Source: JAPLST01 sp964397565 (GTDB lineage Bacteria; Auribacterota; UBA3054; JAPLST01). From it: 64,000 bases of DNA. Made by a program: the position numbers and the translations under genes. Under the pieces are notes generated by a model that worked only from the letters and a program-made list of their open reading frames with translations, did no database searches and was not told the origin of the DNA. Below are positions 35,976-45,708 of this stretch, piece by piece; within the stretch, counting starts at the first letter, position 1; each line of letters begins with the position of its first letter. The stretch covers positions 1-64,000 of the forward strand of contig CAYNJC010000020.1 in NCBI GenBank assembly GCA_964397565.1, given 5' to 3'.

Positions 35976-37286
35976 ATGAAGCAGTTTTTTCCGACGGTCA
36001 AGCAGATCCGTTATGAAGGGCCGGAGTCCGACAATCCGCTTGCCTTTCGACACTATAATCCCGACCAGACCATCTTGGGCAAGAGCATGGCCGAGCATCT
36101 GCGCTTCGCCGTCTGCTATTGGCACACCTTCAAAGGCGCCGGCGCCGATATGTTCGGCGCGCCAACAATCGTGCGCGACTATGCCACCGCCAAGAATCCC
36201 CTGCGCGCGGCCGAAGTAACCCTGCGCGCCGCGTTCGAGTTTTTCACCAAGGTGGGCGTGAATTACTGGTGCTTTCACGATCGCGACATCGCGCCGGAAG
36301 GCGCCACGTTGGCCGAGACCAATGCGCGCTTGGATAAAATAGTGGACGTGGCCGAGAAGCTGCAGAACGACACCGGCGTCGGCTTGCTGTGGGGCACCAC
36401 CAACGCCTTCTCGCATCCGCGCTTCATGGCCGGCGCGGCGACCAACCCGTCGCCGGCGGTCTTTGCCTATGCCGCCAGCCAGGTGAAAAAGGCGATGGAA
36501 ATCACGCAGCGGCTGAACGGCCAGGGCTATGTCTTTTGGGGCGGGCGCGAGGGCTATGACACGCTGCTCAACACGGATATGAAGCGCGAATTGCAGCACA
36601 TGGCGCGCTTCTTCCACATGGCGGTCGAATACAAGAAAGCACTGGGCTTCAGCGGCGCGTTGTATATCGAGCCCAAGCCGAAAGAACCGACGGCGCATCA
36701 GTATGATTTTGATGCCGCCACGACCTACGCGTTCCTGCAACAGCATGGCCTCAAGAAGGAAATCAAATTCAACATTGAAGCCAATCATGCGACGCTGGCC
36801 GGCCATTCGTTCCATCATGAACTGGCCTACGCCATTGCGCATGACCTGCTCGGCTCGGTGGATGCCAATCGCGGCGATTTGCTGCTGGGCTGGGACACGG
36901 ACCAATTCCCGACCAATATTTACGAGACCACCCTGGCGATGTACCAGATTATCAAAGCCGGCGGTTTCACGACTGGCGGCTTGAACTTCGACGCGCATGT
37001 GCGCCGGCAGTCCATTGCGGTGGAAGACCTGTTCTACGCCCACATTGGCGCCATGGACGCGTTCGCGCGCGGATTGAAGAACGCCGCCCGCCTGATCAAT
37101 GACGGCGTCCTTGACACCTGCATCGCGCAGCGGTATGTCGGCTGGGATGATGAGCTGGGCGCCGCCATCGAGCGCGGCGCCATGTCGTTTGACAAACTCG
37201 AAGCGTACACGCACGAGCACGGCGAACCGGCCTTGCAGAGCGGCCGCCAGGAACTGCTCGAAAATATCCTGAACCAGTATATTTGA
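35976..37286 (+). CDS. xylA: Xylose isomerase
   Basis: Interconverts xylose and xylulose. 436 residues, the class II length. Active-site features: CFHDRDIAPEG (catalytic His and Asp), IEPKPKEPTAHQYDFD (metal Glu and Lys), FNIEANHATLAGHSFHHE (Glu/His) and LLLGWDTDQFPTN (Asp pair). AAGGAG ribosome binding site at proper spacing. Neither xylB nor a sugar transporter is adjacent. The 3' end of the gene was copied into the gap before the second GspK-like gene. Confidence 0.96.
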   Translation: MKQFFPTVKQIRYEGPESDNPLAFRHYNPDQTILGKSMAEHLRFAVCYWHTFKGAGADMFGAPTIVRDYATAKNPLRAAEVTLRAAFEFFTKVGVNYWCFHDRDIAPEGATLAETNARLDKIVDVAEKLQNDTGVGLLWGTTNAFSHPRFMAGAATNPSPAVFAYAASQVKKAMEITQRLNGQGYVFWGGREGYDTLLNTDMKRELQHMARFFHMAVEYKKALGFSGALYIEPKPKEPTAHQYDFDAATTYAFLQQHGLKKEIKFNIEANHATLAGHSFHHELAYAIAHDLLGSVDANRGDLLLGWDTDQFPTNIYETTLAMYQIIKAGGFTTGGLNFDAHVRRQSIAVEDLFYAHIGAMDAFARGLKNAARLINDGVLDTCIAQRYVGWDDELGAAIERGAMSFDKLEAYTHEHGEPALQSGRQELLENILNQYI

Positions 37287-37307
37287 ATTCGTTCGCCACG
37301 AACGAAT
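37287..37307. repeat. Perfect hairpin directly after xylA stop
   Basis: ATTCGTTCG-cca-CGAACGAAT, a 9-bp perfect stem starting at the base after TGA. Only a weak T content follows, so it may be an mRNA 3' stabiliser or REP-like element rather than a strong terminator. A related GTTCGCGGCGAAC palindrome lies near 35764. Confidence 0.6.
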
Positions 37308-37379
37308 GTATTGCATGAGACGGCACACTGTGCGCTAGTGCCATTGTTGACTGTGCTGTTCACCGGATGAGATACTGTT

Positions 37380-40300
37380 ATGCATAAGTCCAACAGAACT
37401 GGATCGGCCGTTGCGGGCGTCGCGCTCATAACGGTCCTGGCCGTTTTGACCATTTTGGGATTGCTGGCGGCCGCGTTTGCGATTTTCACCACGACCGACA
37501 CAATGACCAGTCGCACCAGTGTTGCGCGCGTCACGGCCGACATGATGTGTGCGGCCGGCTTGAACCATGCCCTGTCGGCGCTGTGGGCCGACAGCATGGA
37601 GCAGCCGGCCTGGGATGACCCGCAAGAAAATTGGCGCCAGACCTTCATGCCCGTGTCGCATTCAGCGGATGATGCCGCCGACATTGACGGCCTGCCCGGG
37701 CTGAACCCGAACGAAGCGAAGGAAGATGGCCGTTGGGTGTACGTGACCGGCGCGAACGGCAAGATTGTCGGCCGCTATGCCGTCCAGCTTGACGATGAGT
37801 GCAGCAAGATCAACATCAACACGGCCGCGGCGATTGGCGCGCGCGGGCAGAACATGGGCGTGGGACCGTTTGAGTTGCTGTTGAGTGACGGGCGCGGGCG
37901 CGGGTTGCCGCTCTCGCTGGCGTATTGCATCAATGCGCTCAAGTATCGTTACGGGCGTGATCTCGCGCCGGGCAAGCGCGGCGCGGATGACAACCTGACC
38001 GAGTCCACCTACGGCAATGACGAAATTGACAATGATGCCGACGGCGTTGTGGACGAATTGGGCGAAGGCATTGACGAGCCCGAGGAGTATTCGAGTGTGC
38101 GCCCGGTCTGGGATGACCGCGTGTTTTCCTCGGCGGACGAGCTGCTGGACAAATGCGACACGGGCGGGCACGTGACGTCCGCGACCGGGCGACGCATGCT
38201 GCAGCGCTATGCCACGATCTACGGCCGCAGCCGCGAGACGTTTTACGACGAACGCGCGCACACGTGGCGCCGGCAGGTCAATCTGAATGTTGCCGCGCGC
38301 GATCAGATGCGCAGCCTGATGAATCGTGCCAATGCGGACACGCGCTTTGAGAGCAGCAGCCGCAACATGTCGATTCTAGTCGCCAACGTGATGGACTATC
38401 GCGACGAGAACAACGTCTTGACAACGGCCGGCAGCGAATACGGCGTCGAGGCCGTCTGCTTCAATGAAGTGATGGCTTACGACAGCAGTTTCTTTCAGGA
38501 AACAGACTACGGTGGCTGGGGTGACATGACGGTGCTCAGCTTCAACAGATTTTACGGCGCGGACAAGTGGGGCGGTGGCATGAACTCGCTCAACCGCTGG
38601 AGAGTGGGCACGGTCACCGTGCTGGGCGGTGAGCTATACAACGTGGAACTAGTGCCGCCGCAGCGCAAAGGCCCCTATTACAATGAGTTCATTGAATGTG
38701 AAACTTCGATTGGCGGTTGGCCCGCAAACTTGTGGCGCGGCGGCAAGAACGGCAAACCCGGCTCGGCGTGGATCGGCAAGGGGGCCGCTGCGGTGGAATA
38801 TGAAGTTGACTCCAATCCGGCCGGCAGAAAGGAAGTGGTTGTGCGGGTGCGTCCCAATCAAGTGAACGTCTTGACCAACGCGGACATCAAGACGATCTGC
38901 CTGTTGAACGGCTGGCAACAGCACGGGGCGATGTTCTGCGATCAGCCGGAGAACACCGAAATGTTCTGTTTTCAGGTGCCCAATCCGAGTTTCCCGGCGA
39001 TTGACGCCTGGGGCGACATGTTCAAGCTGGACTACAAGTCGAAACGCTACTATTACAAAGCGATCAACGCTAATCATTGCTTCGCCTACCTCGGCCCGTC
39101 GCGCATCCGTGAAATGGACATGGATGGCGACCCCAGCAGCTACAGCGTTGAGGAGGAGTTGAAAGCCAAGGATGGCACCTACCGGCTGCAATATGAATAT
39201 AAGAAAGGCCAGTCCGTGCGCCAGACACGCCTGGGCTACATTCCGGTGGTGCTGACCTCGTCCGCGCGCTGCCGCACCAGCGATCCAGCACTGCCGCAGA
39301 ACTACTGCAATTTCAGCGATTCCATGTATTTTATCCGCCCGGACGTGGTCGAGTTAATCAACATATCCGATCGCCCGATTAGCTTGCGCAATTGGCGGGT
39401 GGTGGTCAATACCGGGATCGAGGCCAACCAGCTGGCGGTGATTGATATGGCGCGCTATTACAAACGTGGCAAGGGCCAGTATGACGATCCCAACCCCTGC
39501 ATTCCGCCCAACGGCTACTTCTATCTGACCAACAACCGCGAATTATTTGGAGTGGACTATTGTGACGGCAATCACGAGTACGGCAACAATATGAAAGAGC
39601 AGAATCCCGTCTTTGAATTGCCGGATCGCGAGTGGGGTATTTCCTACAACATCACCCGCGTGGCGGACAATGGGAATGTGTACGTTGATGGTGCGAATTG
39701 GCAGAAAGACCAGATGATGGGCGAAATGGTTGAATATGAAGTGGATCGCAAATCCACGGCGCAACGCGATGTGCCCAATGGCCAGATGAAAATTGTCTTC
39801 GGCAACGGCCGCAATTATGTGCTCGTCAGTCATCCCCTCGACAGCGGGTTGAAGGCGGGTGATCGCATTCGCCTGCGCGGCTTGCCGCGGCAGGGCGGCT
39901 TTGTTTCATTCACGCTGCGCGATGAATACGGACAAGTCACTGCGCGTACCACGGAATACGGCTCGCTCACGCTGAAGGAAATCGGCAGCTCCACCGAAAA
40001 ATTCGACCCGACCCACTATACTTGGGTCAAATCGCCGCAGCCGACGATCAGCGGCGATCCGCTCAAGTCGCGCAACAATGCGCTGAAGATGGGCACGCAG
40101 GTGCCGGCGCATGTCAAGGACAATCGCTTTGTCTCCGTCGGTGAGATCCAGAACGTGCGCAAAGCATCCGACTGGGAAAACATCGGCATGAGTGGCCGCG
40201 GCAAGGCGTCGGTTGCCACGCTCAAGGCGATTGCCAAATATTTCACGGTCGCCGGCATTCGCCTCGATCCAGAAGAGCAGGGCGCGCACCGCCGCGGCTG

Positions 40301-41381
40301 GAAGCCGGCCTTTGGCACCGCCGAGACGCGCGGCGTTGGCAATACCTTCCGCACCAGCTGCGCGTGGGAACCGGGCATTTGGGGCGGGCAAACCTTGCGG
40401 ATCATGTCCGGCCCGCTCAATGGCGAAAAATATTTCATCACCAACAGCACGCAGAGAGGCCTGACGGTTGCGGGCTATTCCACCCAGGGCGACAAGCTAC
40501 TGCAGGTTGTGCCGGGTGACCGCTTCAGTGTCGGGCCAGGCTACTCCACGCCGATGTTCTACTGCCGCCAGAATGGCGAGGCGGGGGTGTGGGAATGGCA
40601 GAACAAAGGCATCGAGCCGATGTCCTATGGCCTTTACCTCGCGGGCTTGAGTGACGCGATCAACACGACCGAGTTTCTCGAGGAAAATCACAATGCCGAT
40701 CTGCGCGTCGAAGTCTTCAATTTCAACACGGAGACGTTCGAGCAAGTGCCGCTGGCACGGGACAACTACAGCGTTTCTGCGGCGGATGATGTCTATCACA
40801 TGGTGCGCAGCCGTACACGCCTGCAATATGACAAGGGCGACAATGTGTACTGCGGCATGGTGCACCCCGAGCACATATCTGCCAACGGTGGCATCCGTGT
40901 GCGCATCACGCCCAGTGGCTTGGGCGACAAGCTGGGCAGTGGCTTCGCCTGGTTTGATTATGCCGTGTTGACGCCCGGCGGCACGTTAGGCAAGCTCAAC
41001 ATCAATACGGCCTCGGAACGTGTCCTGGCCGCCATGCCGCGCATCACGCCGGAACTGGCACGCAACATTGCCCGCGGGATGGACGCCGTCGGCCGCCCGA
41101 CATTGAAGCCCTTCCGGAACATCACCGACATTCTAGACGTGCGCGGCATGACGCCGGATGTGTTCAGTGCCGTGGCCAATCTGATCACAACCCGCAGTGA
41201 CCAATTCCGCGTCCAAGTCGTCGCGCAGGCCTTGGAATGCAGCGCGCCCGACGGCAGCTATGATCCGCAGCGTGGTGATCGGGTGATCGCCCAAACCCAC
41301 AATGATATGGTTGTTGATCGCGGTCAGTTGACGGACGACAATCCCGCCAACAACGCCTTCGTGTTCCTGCCCAGCAAGTAA
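37380..41381 (+). CDS. Giant GspK-like pseudopilin with lamin-tail segment, copy 1
   Basis: 1,333 residues, about four times a usual GspK. The N-terminus AGVALITVLAVLTILGLLAA is a GspK-type prepilin segment (GspK characteristically lacks Glu5). DDECSKININTAAAIG and an acidic Ca-loop-like stretch (DNDADGVVDE) follow. The middle contains a lamin-tail-like unit (CFNEVMAYD..VVELINISDRPISLRNW), and the C-terminus a helix-hairpin-helix (KLNINTASERVLAAMPRITPE). Inferred to cap a type II secretion-like or pilus assembly; no other gsp genes are in the window. Its promoter region has a degraded -10 (GCTAGT) compared with copy 2. Confidence 0.78.
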   Translation: MHKSNRTGSAVAGVALITVLAVLTILGLLAAAFAIFTTTDTMTSRTSVARVTADMMCAAGLNHALSALWADSMEQPAWDDPQENWRQTFMPVSHSADDAADIDGLPGLNPNEAKEDGRWVYVTGANGKIVGRYAVQLDDECSKININTAAAIGARGQNMGVGPFELLLSDGRGRGLPLSLAYCINALKYRYGRDLAPGKRGADDNLTESTYGNDEIDNDADGVVDELGEGIDEPEEYSSVRPVWDDRVFSSADELLDKCDTGGHVTSATGRRMLQRYATIYGRSRETFYDERAHTWRRQVNLNVAARDQMRSLMNRANADTRFESSSRNMSILVANVMDYRDENNVLTTAGSEYGVEAVCFNEVMAYDSSFFQETDYGGWGDMTVLSFNRFYGADKWGGGMNSLNRWRVGTVTVLGGELYNVELVPPQRKGPYYNEFIECETSIGGWPANLWRGGKNGKPGSAWIGKGAAAVEYEVDSNPAGRKEVVVRVRPNQVNVLTNADIKTICLLNGWQQHGAMFCDQPENTEMFCFQVPNPSFPAIDAWGDMFKLDYKSKRYYYKAINANHCFAYLGPSRIREMDMDGDPSSYSVEEELKAKDGTYRLQYEYKKGQSVRQTRLGYIPVVLTSSARCRTSDPALPQNYCNFSDSMYFIRPDVVELINISDRPISLRNWRVVVNTGIEANQLAVIDMARYYKRGKGQYDDPNPCIPPNGYFYLTNNRELFGVDYCDGNHEYGNNMKEQNPVFELPDREWGISYNITRVADNGNVYVDGANWQKDQMMGEMVEYEVDRKSTAQRDVPNGQMKIVFGNGRNYVLVSHPLDSGLKAGDRIRLRGLPRQGGFVSFTLRDEYGQVTARTTEYGSLTLKEIGSSTEKFDPTHYTWVKSPQPTISGDPLKSRNNALKMGTQVPAHVKDNRFVSVGEIQNVRKASDWENIGMSGRGKASVATLKAIAKYFTVAGIRLDPEEQGAHRRGWKPAFGTAETRGVGNTFRTSCAWEPGIWGGQTLRIMSGPLNGEKYFITNSTQRGLTVAGYSTQGDKLLQVVPGDRFSVGPGYSTPMFYCRQNGEAGVWEWQNKGIEPMSYGLYLAGLSDAINTTEFLEENHNADLRVEVFNFNTETFEQVPLARDNYSVSAADDVYHMVRSRTRLQYDKGDNVYCGMVHPEHISANGGIRVRITPSGLGDKLGSGFAWFDYAVLTPGGTLGKLNINTASERVLAAMPRITPELARNIARGMDAVGRPTLKPFRNITDILDVRGMTPDVFSAVANLITTRSDQFRVQVVAQALECSAPDGSYDPQRGDRVIAQTHNDMVVDRGQLTDDNPANNAFVFLPSK

Positions 41382-41393
41382 GCGCACCCACCC

Positions 41394-41446
41394 GCACACG
41401 GCGAACCGGCCTTGCCAAACGGCCGCCAGGAACTGCGCTAAAACAC
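41394..41446 (+). pseudogene. Relic of xylA 3' end at the duplication junction
   Basis: The stretch CACGGCGAACCGGCCTTGC then CGGCCGCCAGGAACTG copies the final ~55 bp of xylA (37211-37264) with a few substitutions. It sits just after the stop of GspK copy 1 and before the promoter of copy 2. It shows that the duplicated block began inside xylA. Confidence 0.85.
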
Positions 41447-41459
41447 TCTGCGCCAGCGC

Positions 41460-41488
41460 TTGAATGAAACGGCATATTGTGGTATACT
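41460..41488 (+). promoter_or_regulatory. Promoter of GspK-like copy 2
   Basis: TTGAAT (41460-41465), 17-bp spacer, TATACT (41483-41488). The homologous site before copy 1 reads TTGCAT-N17-GCTAGT, so the -10 differs between copies. Confidence 0.7.
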
Positions 41489-41530
41489 ATAAGAAGTAAG
41501 AACAGGTTGTTCACCGGATGAGATATTGTT

Positions 41531-44500
41531 ATGCATAAGTCCAACAGAACTGGATCGGCCGTCGCGGGCGTCGCGCTCATAACGGTCTTGGCCGTCTTGA
41601 CCATTTTGGGATTGCTGGCGGCCGCGTTTGCGATTTTTACCACGACCGACACGATGACCAGCCGCACCAGTGTTGCGCGCGTCACCGCCGACATGATGTG
41701 TGCGGCCGGCTTGAACCATGCCCTGTCGGCGCTGTGGGCCGACAGCATGGAGCAGCCGGCCTGGGATGACCCGCAAGAAAATTGGCGCCAGACCTTCATG
41801 CCCGTGTCGCATTTGGCGGATGATGCCACCGACATTGACGGCATTGCCGGGCTGAGCCCGAACGAGGCGAAGGAAGATGGCCGTTGGGTGTACGTGACCA
41901 GCGCGAACGGCAAGATTGTCGGCCGCTATGCCGTCCAGCTTGACGATGAATGCAGCAAGGTCAACATCAATGCGGCCGCGGCGATTGGCGAGCACGGGCA
42001 GAACATGGGCGTGGGGCCGTTTGAGCTGCTGTTGAGCGACGGGCGCGGGCGCGGGCTGCCGCTCTCGCTGGCGTATTGCATCAATGCGCTCAAGTATCGT
42101 TACGGGCGTGATCTCGCGCCGGGCAAGCGCGGCGCGGATGACAACCTGACCGAGTCCACCTACGGCAATGACGAAATTGACAATGATGCCGACGGCGTTG
42201 TGGACGAATTGGGCGAAGGCATTGACGAGCCCGAGGAGTACTCGAGCGTGCGCCCGGTCTGGGATGACCGCGTGTTCTCCTCGGTGGACGAGCTGCTGGA
42301 CAAATGCGACACGGGCGGGCGCGTGACGTCCACGACCGGGCGGCGCATGCTGCGGCGCTATGCCACGATCTACGGCCGCAGCCGCGAGATGTTTTATGAC
42401 GAGCGCGCGCGCGCGTGGCGCCGGCAGGTCAACCTGAATGTTGCCTCGCGTGACCAGATCCGCCGCGTGATGAATCGCGCCAATGCGGACACGCGCTTTG
42501 AGAACAGCAGCCGCAACATGTCGATTCTGGTCGCCAACGTGATGGACTATCGCGACGAGAACAACGTCTTGACAACGGCCGGCGGCGAATACGGCGTCGA
42601 GGCCGTCTGCTTCAATGAAATCATGGCCAATGACGGCGGCTATGTCCATGAAACCGACTGGCAGGGCTGGAATAGCGAAAGTGACTGGGACGCTGAATCG
42701 TTCGTGCCCTGCTACAACTATTTCTACAACAATCGTGCCCGGCTGAATCGTTTCCGCGTGAGAACGCTGTCGCACAGCGGTGATAACGCCGACATAAGTT
42801 TGACGACCCCGCAGCGCACCACCAAATTCATGAATGAGTTCCTGGCGTGTGACAGCTCCTGGACGGCGAATTTCTGGAATGGAGCGCGGGCGGTACTCTA
42901 CCTCGGCACCGTGATGGGGGCGACCGGCAACTTCAAGGTGGTTTCCTCGGCGGCCGGCAGCGGCCGGCGCTTTTCGGTCGTGGCCGACAATCAAGTCGCG
43001 CGCAATTTTCTGACCAACAACTTCGCCAACCTGTCGGACATCACGGTCGAGATTGGCAATTCCTGGCAGCATGGGCCGGCGTGGTGGTGCACACAACCCG
43101 AGCAGAGCGAAGAGTGGTTCTTTCCGCTGCCGCAGAACCGCCGCCACTTCTATTATCGCGTGTATGTGGCCAGCATGTGTTTCAACCCGGCCGATGGCTG
43201 GTTTGGGAATGCCGGCAATCTGAAAACAGAGTTGAAAAAAATGGATATGGACGGCGACTCCGGCGTGTACTCGGAGACCGATGAAGAGCAGCTGAAATAT
43301 GTCCTGCAAGACGGCAAGGCCCAACGCGCCAATGGCGCCGGCTACATTGGCGTCATGTGCACCTCGGCACGCACGTGTCGCGCGAACTCGCAGTATTACA
43401 GTTTCAACAATTCGGTCATCTTTCGCCGCCCGGATATTGTCGAGCTGATCAACATATCTGAACGCGCCATCAGTCTCTGCAATTGGAAGGTGGTGGTCAA
43501 CACCGGGCGCGATGCAAATGTGTTGTCGACGATTGACACGGTGCTGCGCTTCAGCGCGCGCACGAGCGGCGCCTACTACGACCCCAATCCGCGCATTGAG
43601 GCCAATGGCTATTTTTACATTACCAACAACCGCGAGATCTTCGACATTGACCATGCCAGCGGCGACGGCAATTATGGCGGCAACCGGCAGGAGAGCATTC
43701 CGGTGTATGAACTGCCGGAGAAGAGCTGGGGTATTCAATATAACATCACGTCGGTCAAGGGCCGCGATGTGACCGTCGAAGGCGCGTCCTGGCGGCCGGA
43801 TCAGCTCAAGGGCGAACTGGTCGAATACATCTCGGATCGCACGCTGGCCAAACAAAATTCGCCCAATGGCGAAGTGAAAACCGTCGAGAGCAGTCGCCGT
43901 ACCTCCCTGACGGTGACCGGTGATGCGGAAGGCTATGGCCTGCGCGCGGGCGACCAACTGCTGGTGCTGGGTCTGCCGCGCCAGGGCGGTTTTGTTTCGT
44001 TCACGCTCAAGAACGAATACGGGCAAGTCACGGCGCGCACGACCGAATATGGGTCGCTCGATGAAAATGAATATTCCTCGTCCTCCGAGAAATATGATCC
44101 GACCCACTACACCTGGGTGAAGTCGAACCGGCCGACGATCAGCGGCAATCCGCGCGATGCGCGCAACCATACGATGCCGACCGGCAGCTATGTCCCGGCC
44201 CATGTCAAGGACAATCGCTTCGTCTCCGTCGGTGAATTGCAGAATGTGCGCAAAGCCGCGGACTGGGAGAATATTGGCATGGACGGGCGCGGCAAGCCGA
44301 CCACCCGCACCTTGCAGGCGATTGCCAAGTATTTCACGGTCTCCGGCATTCGCCTCGATCCCGAAGAACAGGGCGCGCACATCAGCGGCTGGAAACCGGC
44401 CTTTGGCGCCGCCCAGACGCGCGGCATTGGCAATACCTTTGGCACCAGCTGCGCGTGGGAACCGGGCATCTGGGGCGGGCAAACCTTGCGGATCATGTCC

Positions 44501-45472
44501 GGCCCGCTCAATGGCGAGAGATATTACATCACCAACAGCACGCAGAGTGGCCTGACCATCGCGGGCTACTCGGCCCAGCATGAAAAACTGCTGCAGGTCG
44601 TGCCGGGTGATCGCTTCAGCGTCGGGCCAGGCTACTCCACGCCGATGTTTTACTGCCGCCAAAATGGCGAGGCCGGCATCTGGGAGTGGCAGAATAAAGA
44701 CCTCGAGCCAATGTCGTACGGCTTGTATCTGTCGGGCTTGAGTGACTCGATCAACACGACCGAATTTCTTGAGGAGAACCACAATGCCGAGCTGCGCATT
44801 GAGGTCTTTAATTTCCAGACGGAAGCATTTGAACAGGTGCCCTTGGCGCGCGATGACTACACCACCGCGGCCGCAGATGATGTCTATCAAATGGTGCGCA
44901 GCCGCACGCGCCTGCAATATGACAAAACCGATAATGTCTATTGCGGCATGATTCATCCGGAACACATTTCCGCCAACGGCGGCATCCGCTTGCGGATTAC
45001 CCCCAGTAGTTTGAACGACAAAATGGGCAGTGGCTTTGCCTGGTTTGATTACGCCGTCTTGACACCCGGCAGCGCCTTCGGCAAGATCAACATCAATACG
45101 GCTTCGGAACGCATCCTGGGCGCGATCAATGGTGTCACACCGGCCGTCGCGGCTAACATTGCCCAGGGCATGGACAGAGTTGGCCGGCCAGCCTTGAAGC
45201 CCTACAAGAACATCACCGATGTGCTGGACGTGCGCGGCGTGACGCCGGCAATGTTCACTGTCATGGCCAATCTGATCACGACGCGCAGCGACCAGTTCCG
45301 CGTCCAAGTCGTCGCGCAGGCCTTGGATTGCAGCGCGCCCGACGGCATCTATGATCCGCAGCGTGGTGATCGGGTGATCGCCCAAACCCACAATGATGTG
45401 GTTGTTGATCGCGGCCAGTTGACGGACGACAATCCCGCCAACAACGGCTTCGTGTTCCTGCCCAGCAAGTAG
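41531..45472 (+). CDS. Giant GspK-like pseudopilin with lamin-tail segment, copy 2
   Basis: 1,313 residues, a tandem paralogue of copy 1. The first ~370 residues are nearly identical (same prepilin segment and DNDADGVVDE loop). Residues ~375-640 are largely different in sequence; from the lamin-tail segment (VELINISERAISLCNWKV) to the C-terminal helix-hairpin-helix similarity is high again. The mosaic suggests gene conversion at the ends or diversifying change in the exposed middle. It is preceded by the stronger promoter and followed by tandem hairpins. Confidence 0.78.
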   Translation: MHKSNRTGSAVAGVALITVLAVLTILGLLAAAFAIFTTTDTMTSRTSVARVTADMMCAAGLNHALSALWADSMEQPAWDDPQENWRQTFMPVSHLADDATDIDGIAGLSPNEAKEDGRWVYVTSANGKIVGRYAVQLDDECSKVNINAAAAIGEHGQNMGVGPFELLLSDGRGRGLPLSLAYCINALKYRYGRDLAPGKRGADDNLTESTYGNDEIDNDADGVVDELGEGIDEPEEYSSVRPVWDDRVFSSVDELLDKCDTGGRVTSTTGRRMLRRYATIYGRSREMFYDERARAWRRQVNLNVASRDQIRRVMNRANADTRFENSSRNMSILVANVMDYRDENNVLTTAGGEYGVEAVCFNEIMANDGGYVHETDWQGWNSESDWDAESFVPCYNYFYNNRARLNRFRVRTLSHSGDNADISLTTPQRTTKFMNEFLACDSSWTANFWNGARAVLYLGTVMGATGNFKVVSSAAGSGRRFSVVADNQVARNFLTNNFANLSDITVEIGNSWQHGPAWWCTQPEQSEEWFFPLPQNRRHFYYRVYVASMCFNPADGWFGNAGNLKTELKKMDMDGDSGVYSETDEEQLKYVLQDGKAQRANGAGYIGVMCTSARTCRANSQYYSFNNSVIFRRPDIVELINISERAISLCNWKVVVNTGRDANVLSTIDTVLRFSARTSGAYYDPNPRIEANGYFYITNNREIFDIDHASGDGNYGGNRQESIPVYELPEKSWGIQYNITSVKGRDVTVEGASWRPDQLKGELVEYISDRTLAKQNSPNGEVKTVESSRRTSLTVTGDAEGYGLRAGDQLLVLGLPRQGGFVSFTLKNEYGQVTARTTEYGSLDENEYSSSSEKYDPTHYTWVKSNRPTISGNPRDARNHTMPTGSYVPAHVKDNRFVSVGELQNVRKAADWENIGMDGRGKPTTRTLQAIAKYFTVSGIRLDPEEQGAHISGWKPAFGAAQTRGIGNTFGTSCAWEPGIWGGQTLRIMSGPLNGERYYITNSTQSGLTIAGYSAQHEKLLQVVPGDRFSVGPGYSTPMFYCRQNGEAGIWEWQNKDLEPMSYGLYLSGLSDSINTTEFLEENHNAELRIEVFNFQTEAFEQVPLARDDYTTAAADDVYQMVRSRTRLQYDKTDNVYCGMIHPEHISANGGIRLRITPSSLNDKMGSGFAWFDYAVLTPGSAFGKININTASERILGAINGVTPAVAANIAQGMDRVGRPALKPYKNITDVLDVRGVTPAMFTVMANLITTRSDQFRVQVVAQALDCSAPDGIYDPQRGDRVIAQTHNDVVVDRGQLTDDNPANNGFVFLPSK

Positions 45473-45500
45473 CGTGGGCTTTCCCGTCTCTGCTGCTATA

Positions 45501-45556
45501 AAAATGAATTGCCGCAATTCATTTTGCACAAAATGGTTTTGCCGCAAAACCATTTT
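45501..45556. terminator. Two adjacent perfect hairpins sharing loop CCG after GspK copy 2
   Basis: Stem 1 is AAAATGAATTG-ccg-CAATTCATTTT (45501-45525); stem 2 is AAAATGGTTTTG-ccg-CAAAACCATTTT (45530-45556). Both end in TTTT and begin with AAAA, so either could terminate transcription in both directions. Copies of CCTGAAC-type heptamers and CCCGCC..GGCGGG hairpins follow up to 45655. Confidence 0.65.
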
Positions 45557-45673
45557 TCTCTGAACCCCGAATCCCGCCTGTGACGGAACTCCAAGCAGCC
45601 CTGAACCCTGAATCCCGCCGTTGGCGGGACTCCAAGCAGCCCTGAACCCTGAACCCAAGAGTGCTGCGCCCAT

Positions 45674-45702
45674 TTGACGGGAACAGCGCGGCAGAGTACA
45701 AT
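45674..45702 (+). promoter_or_regulatory. Promoter of the TonB-like gene
   Basis: TTGACG (45674-45679), 17-bp spacer, TACAAT (45697-45702). Six bases separate the -10 from the GTG at 45709, so transcription should start on the start codon itself. Confidence 0.75.
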
Positions 45703-45708
45703 AGCAGC

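Noticed and set aside
35955..37328. Long minus-strand frame opposite xylA
   Set aside because: xylA on the plus strand is unambiguous; the antisense product has no recognisable features.
41438..45673. 4.2-kb open frame on the minus strand opposite GspK copy 2
   Set aside because: Mirror-frame artefact of GC-rich codon use; low-complexity His/Arg/Gln-rich product, no motif, and the plus strand has a clear promoter and recognisable domains.
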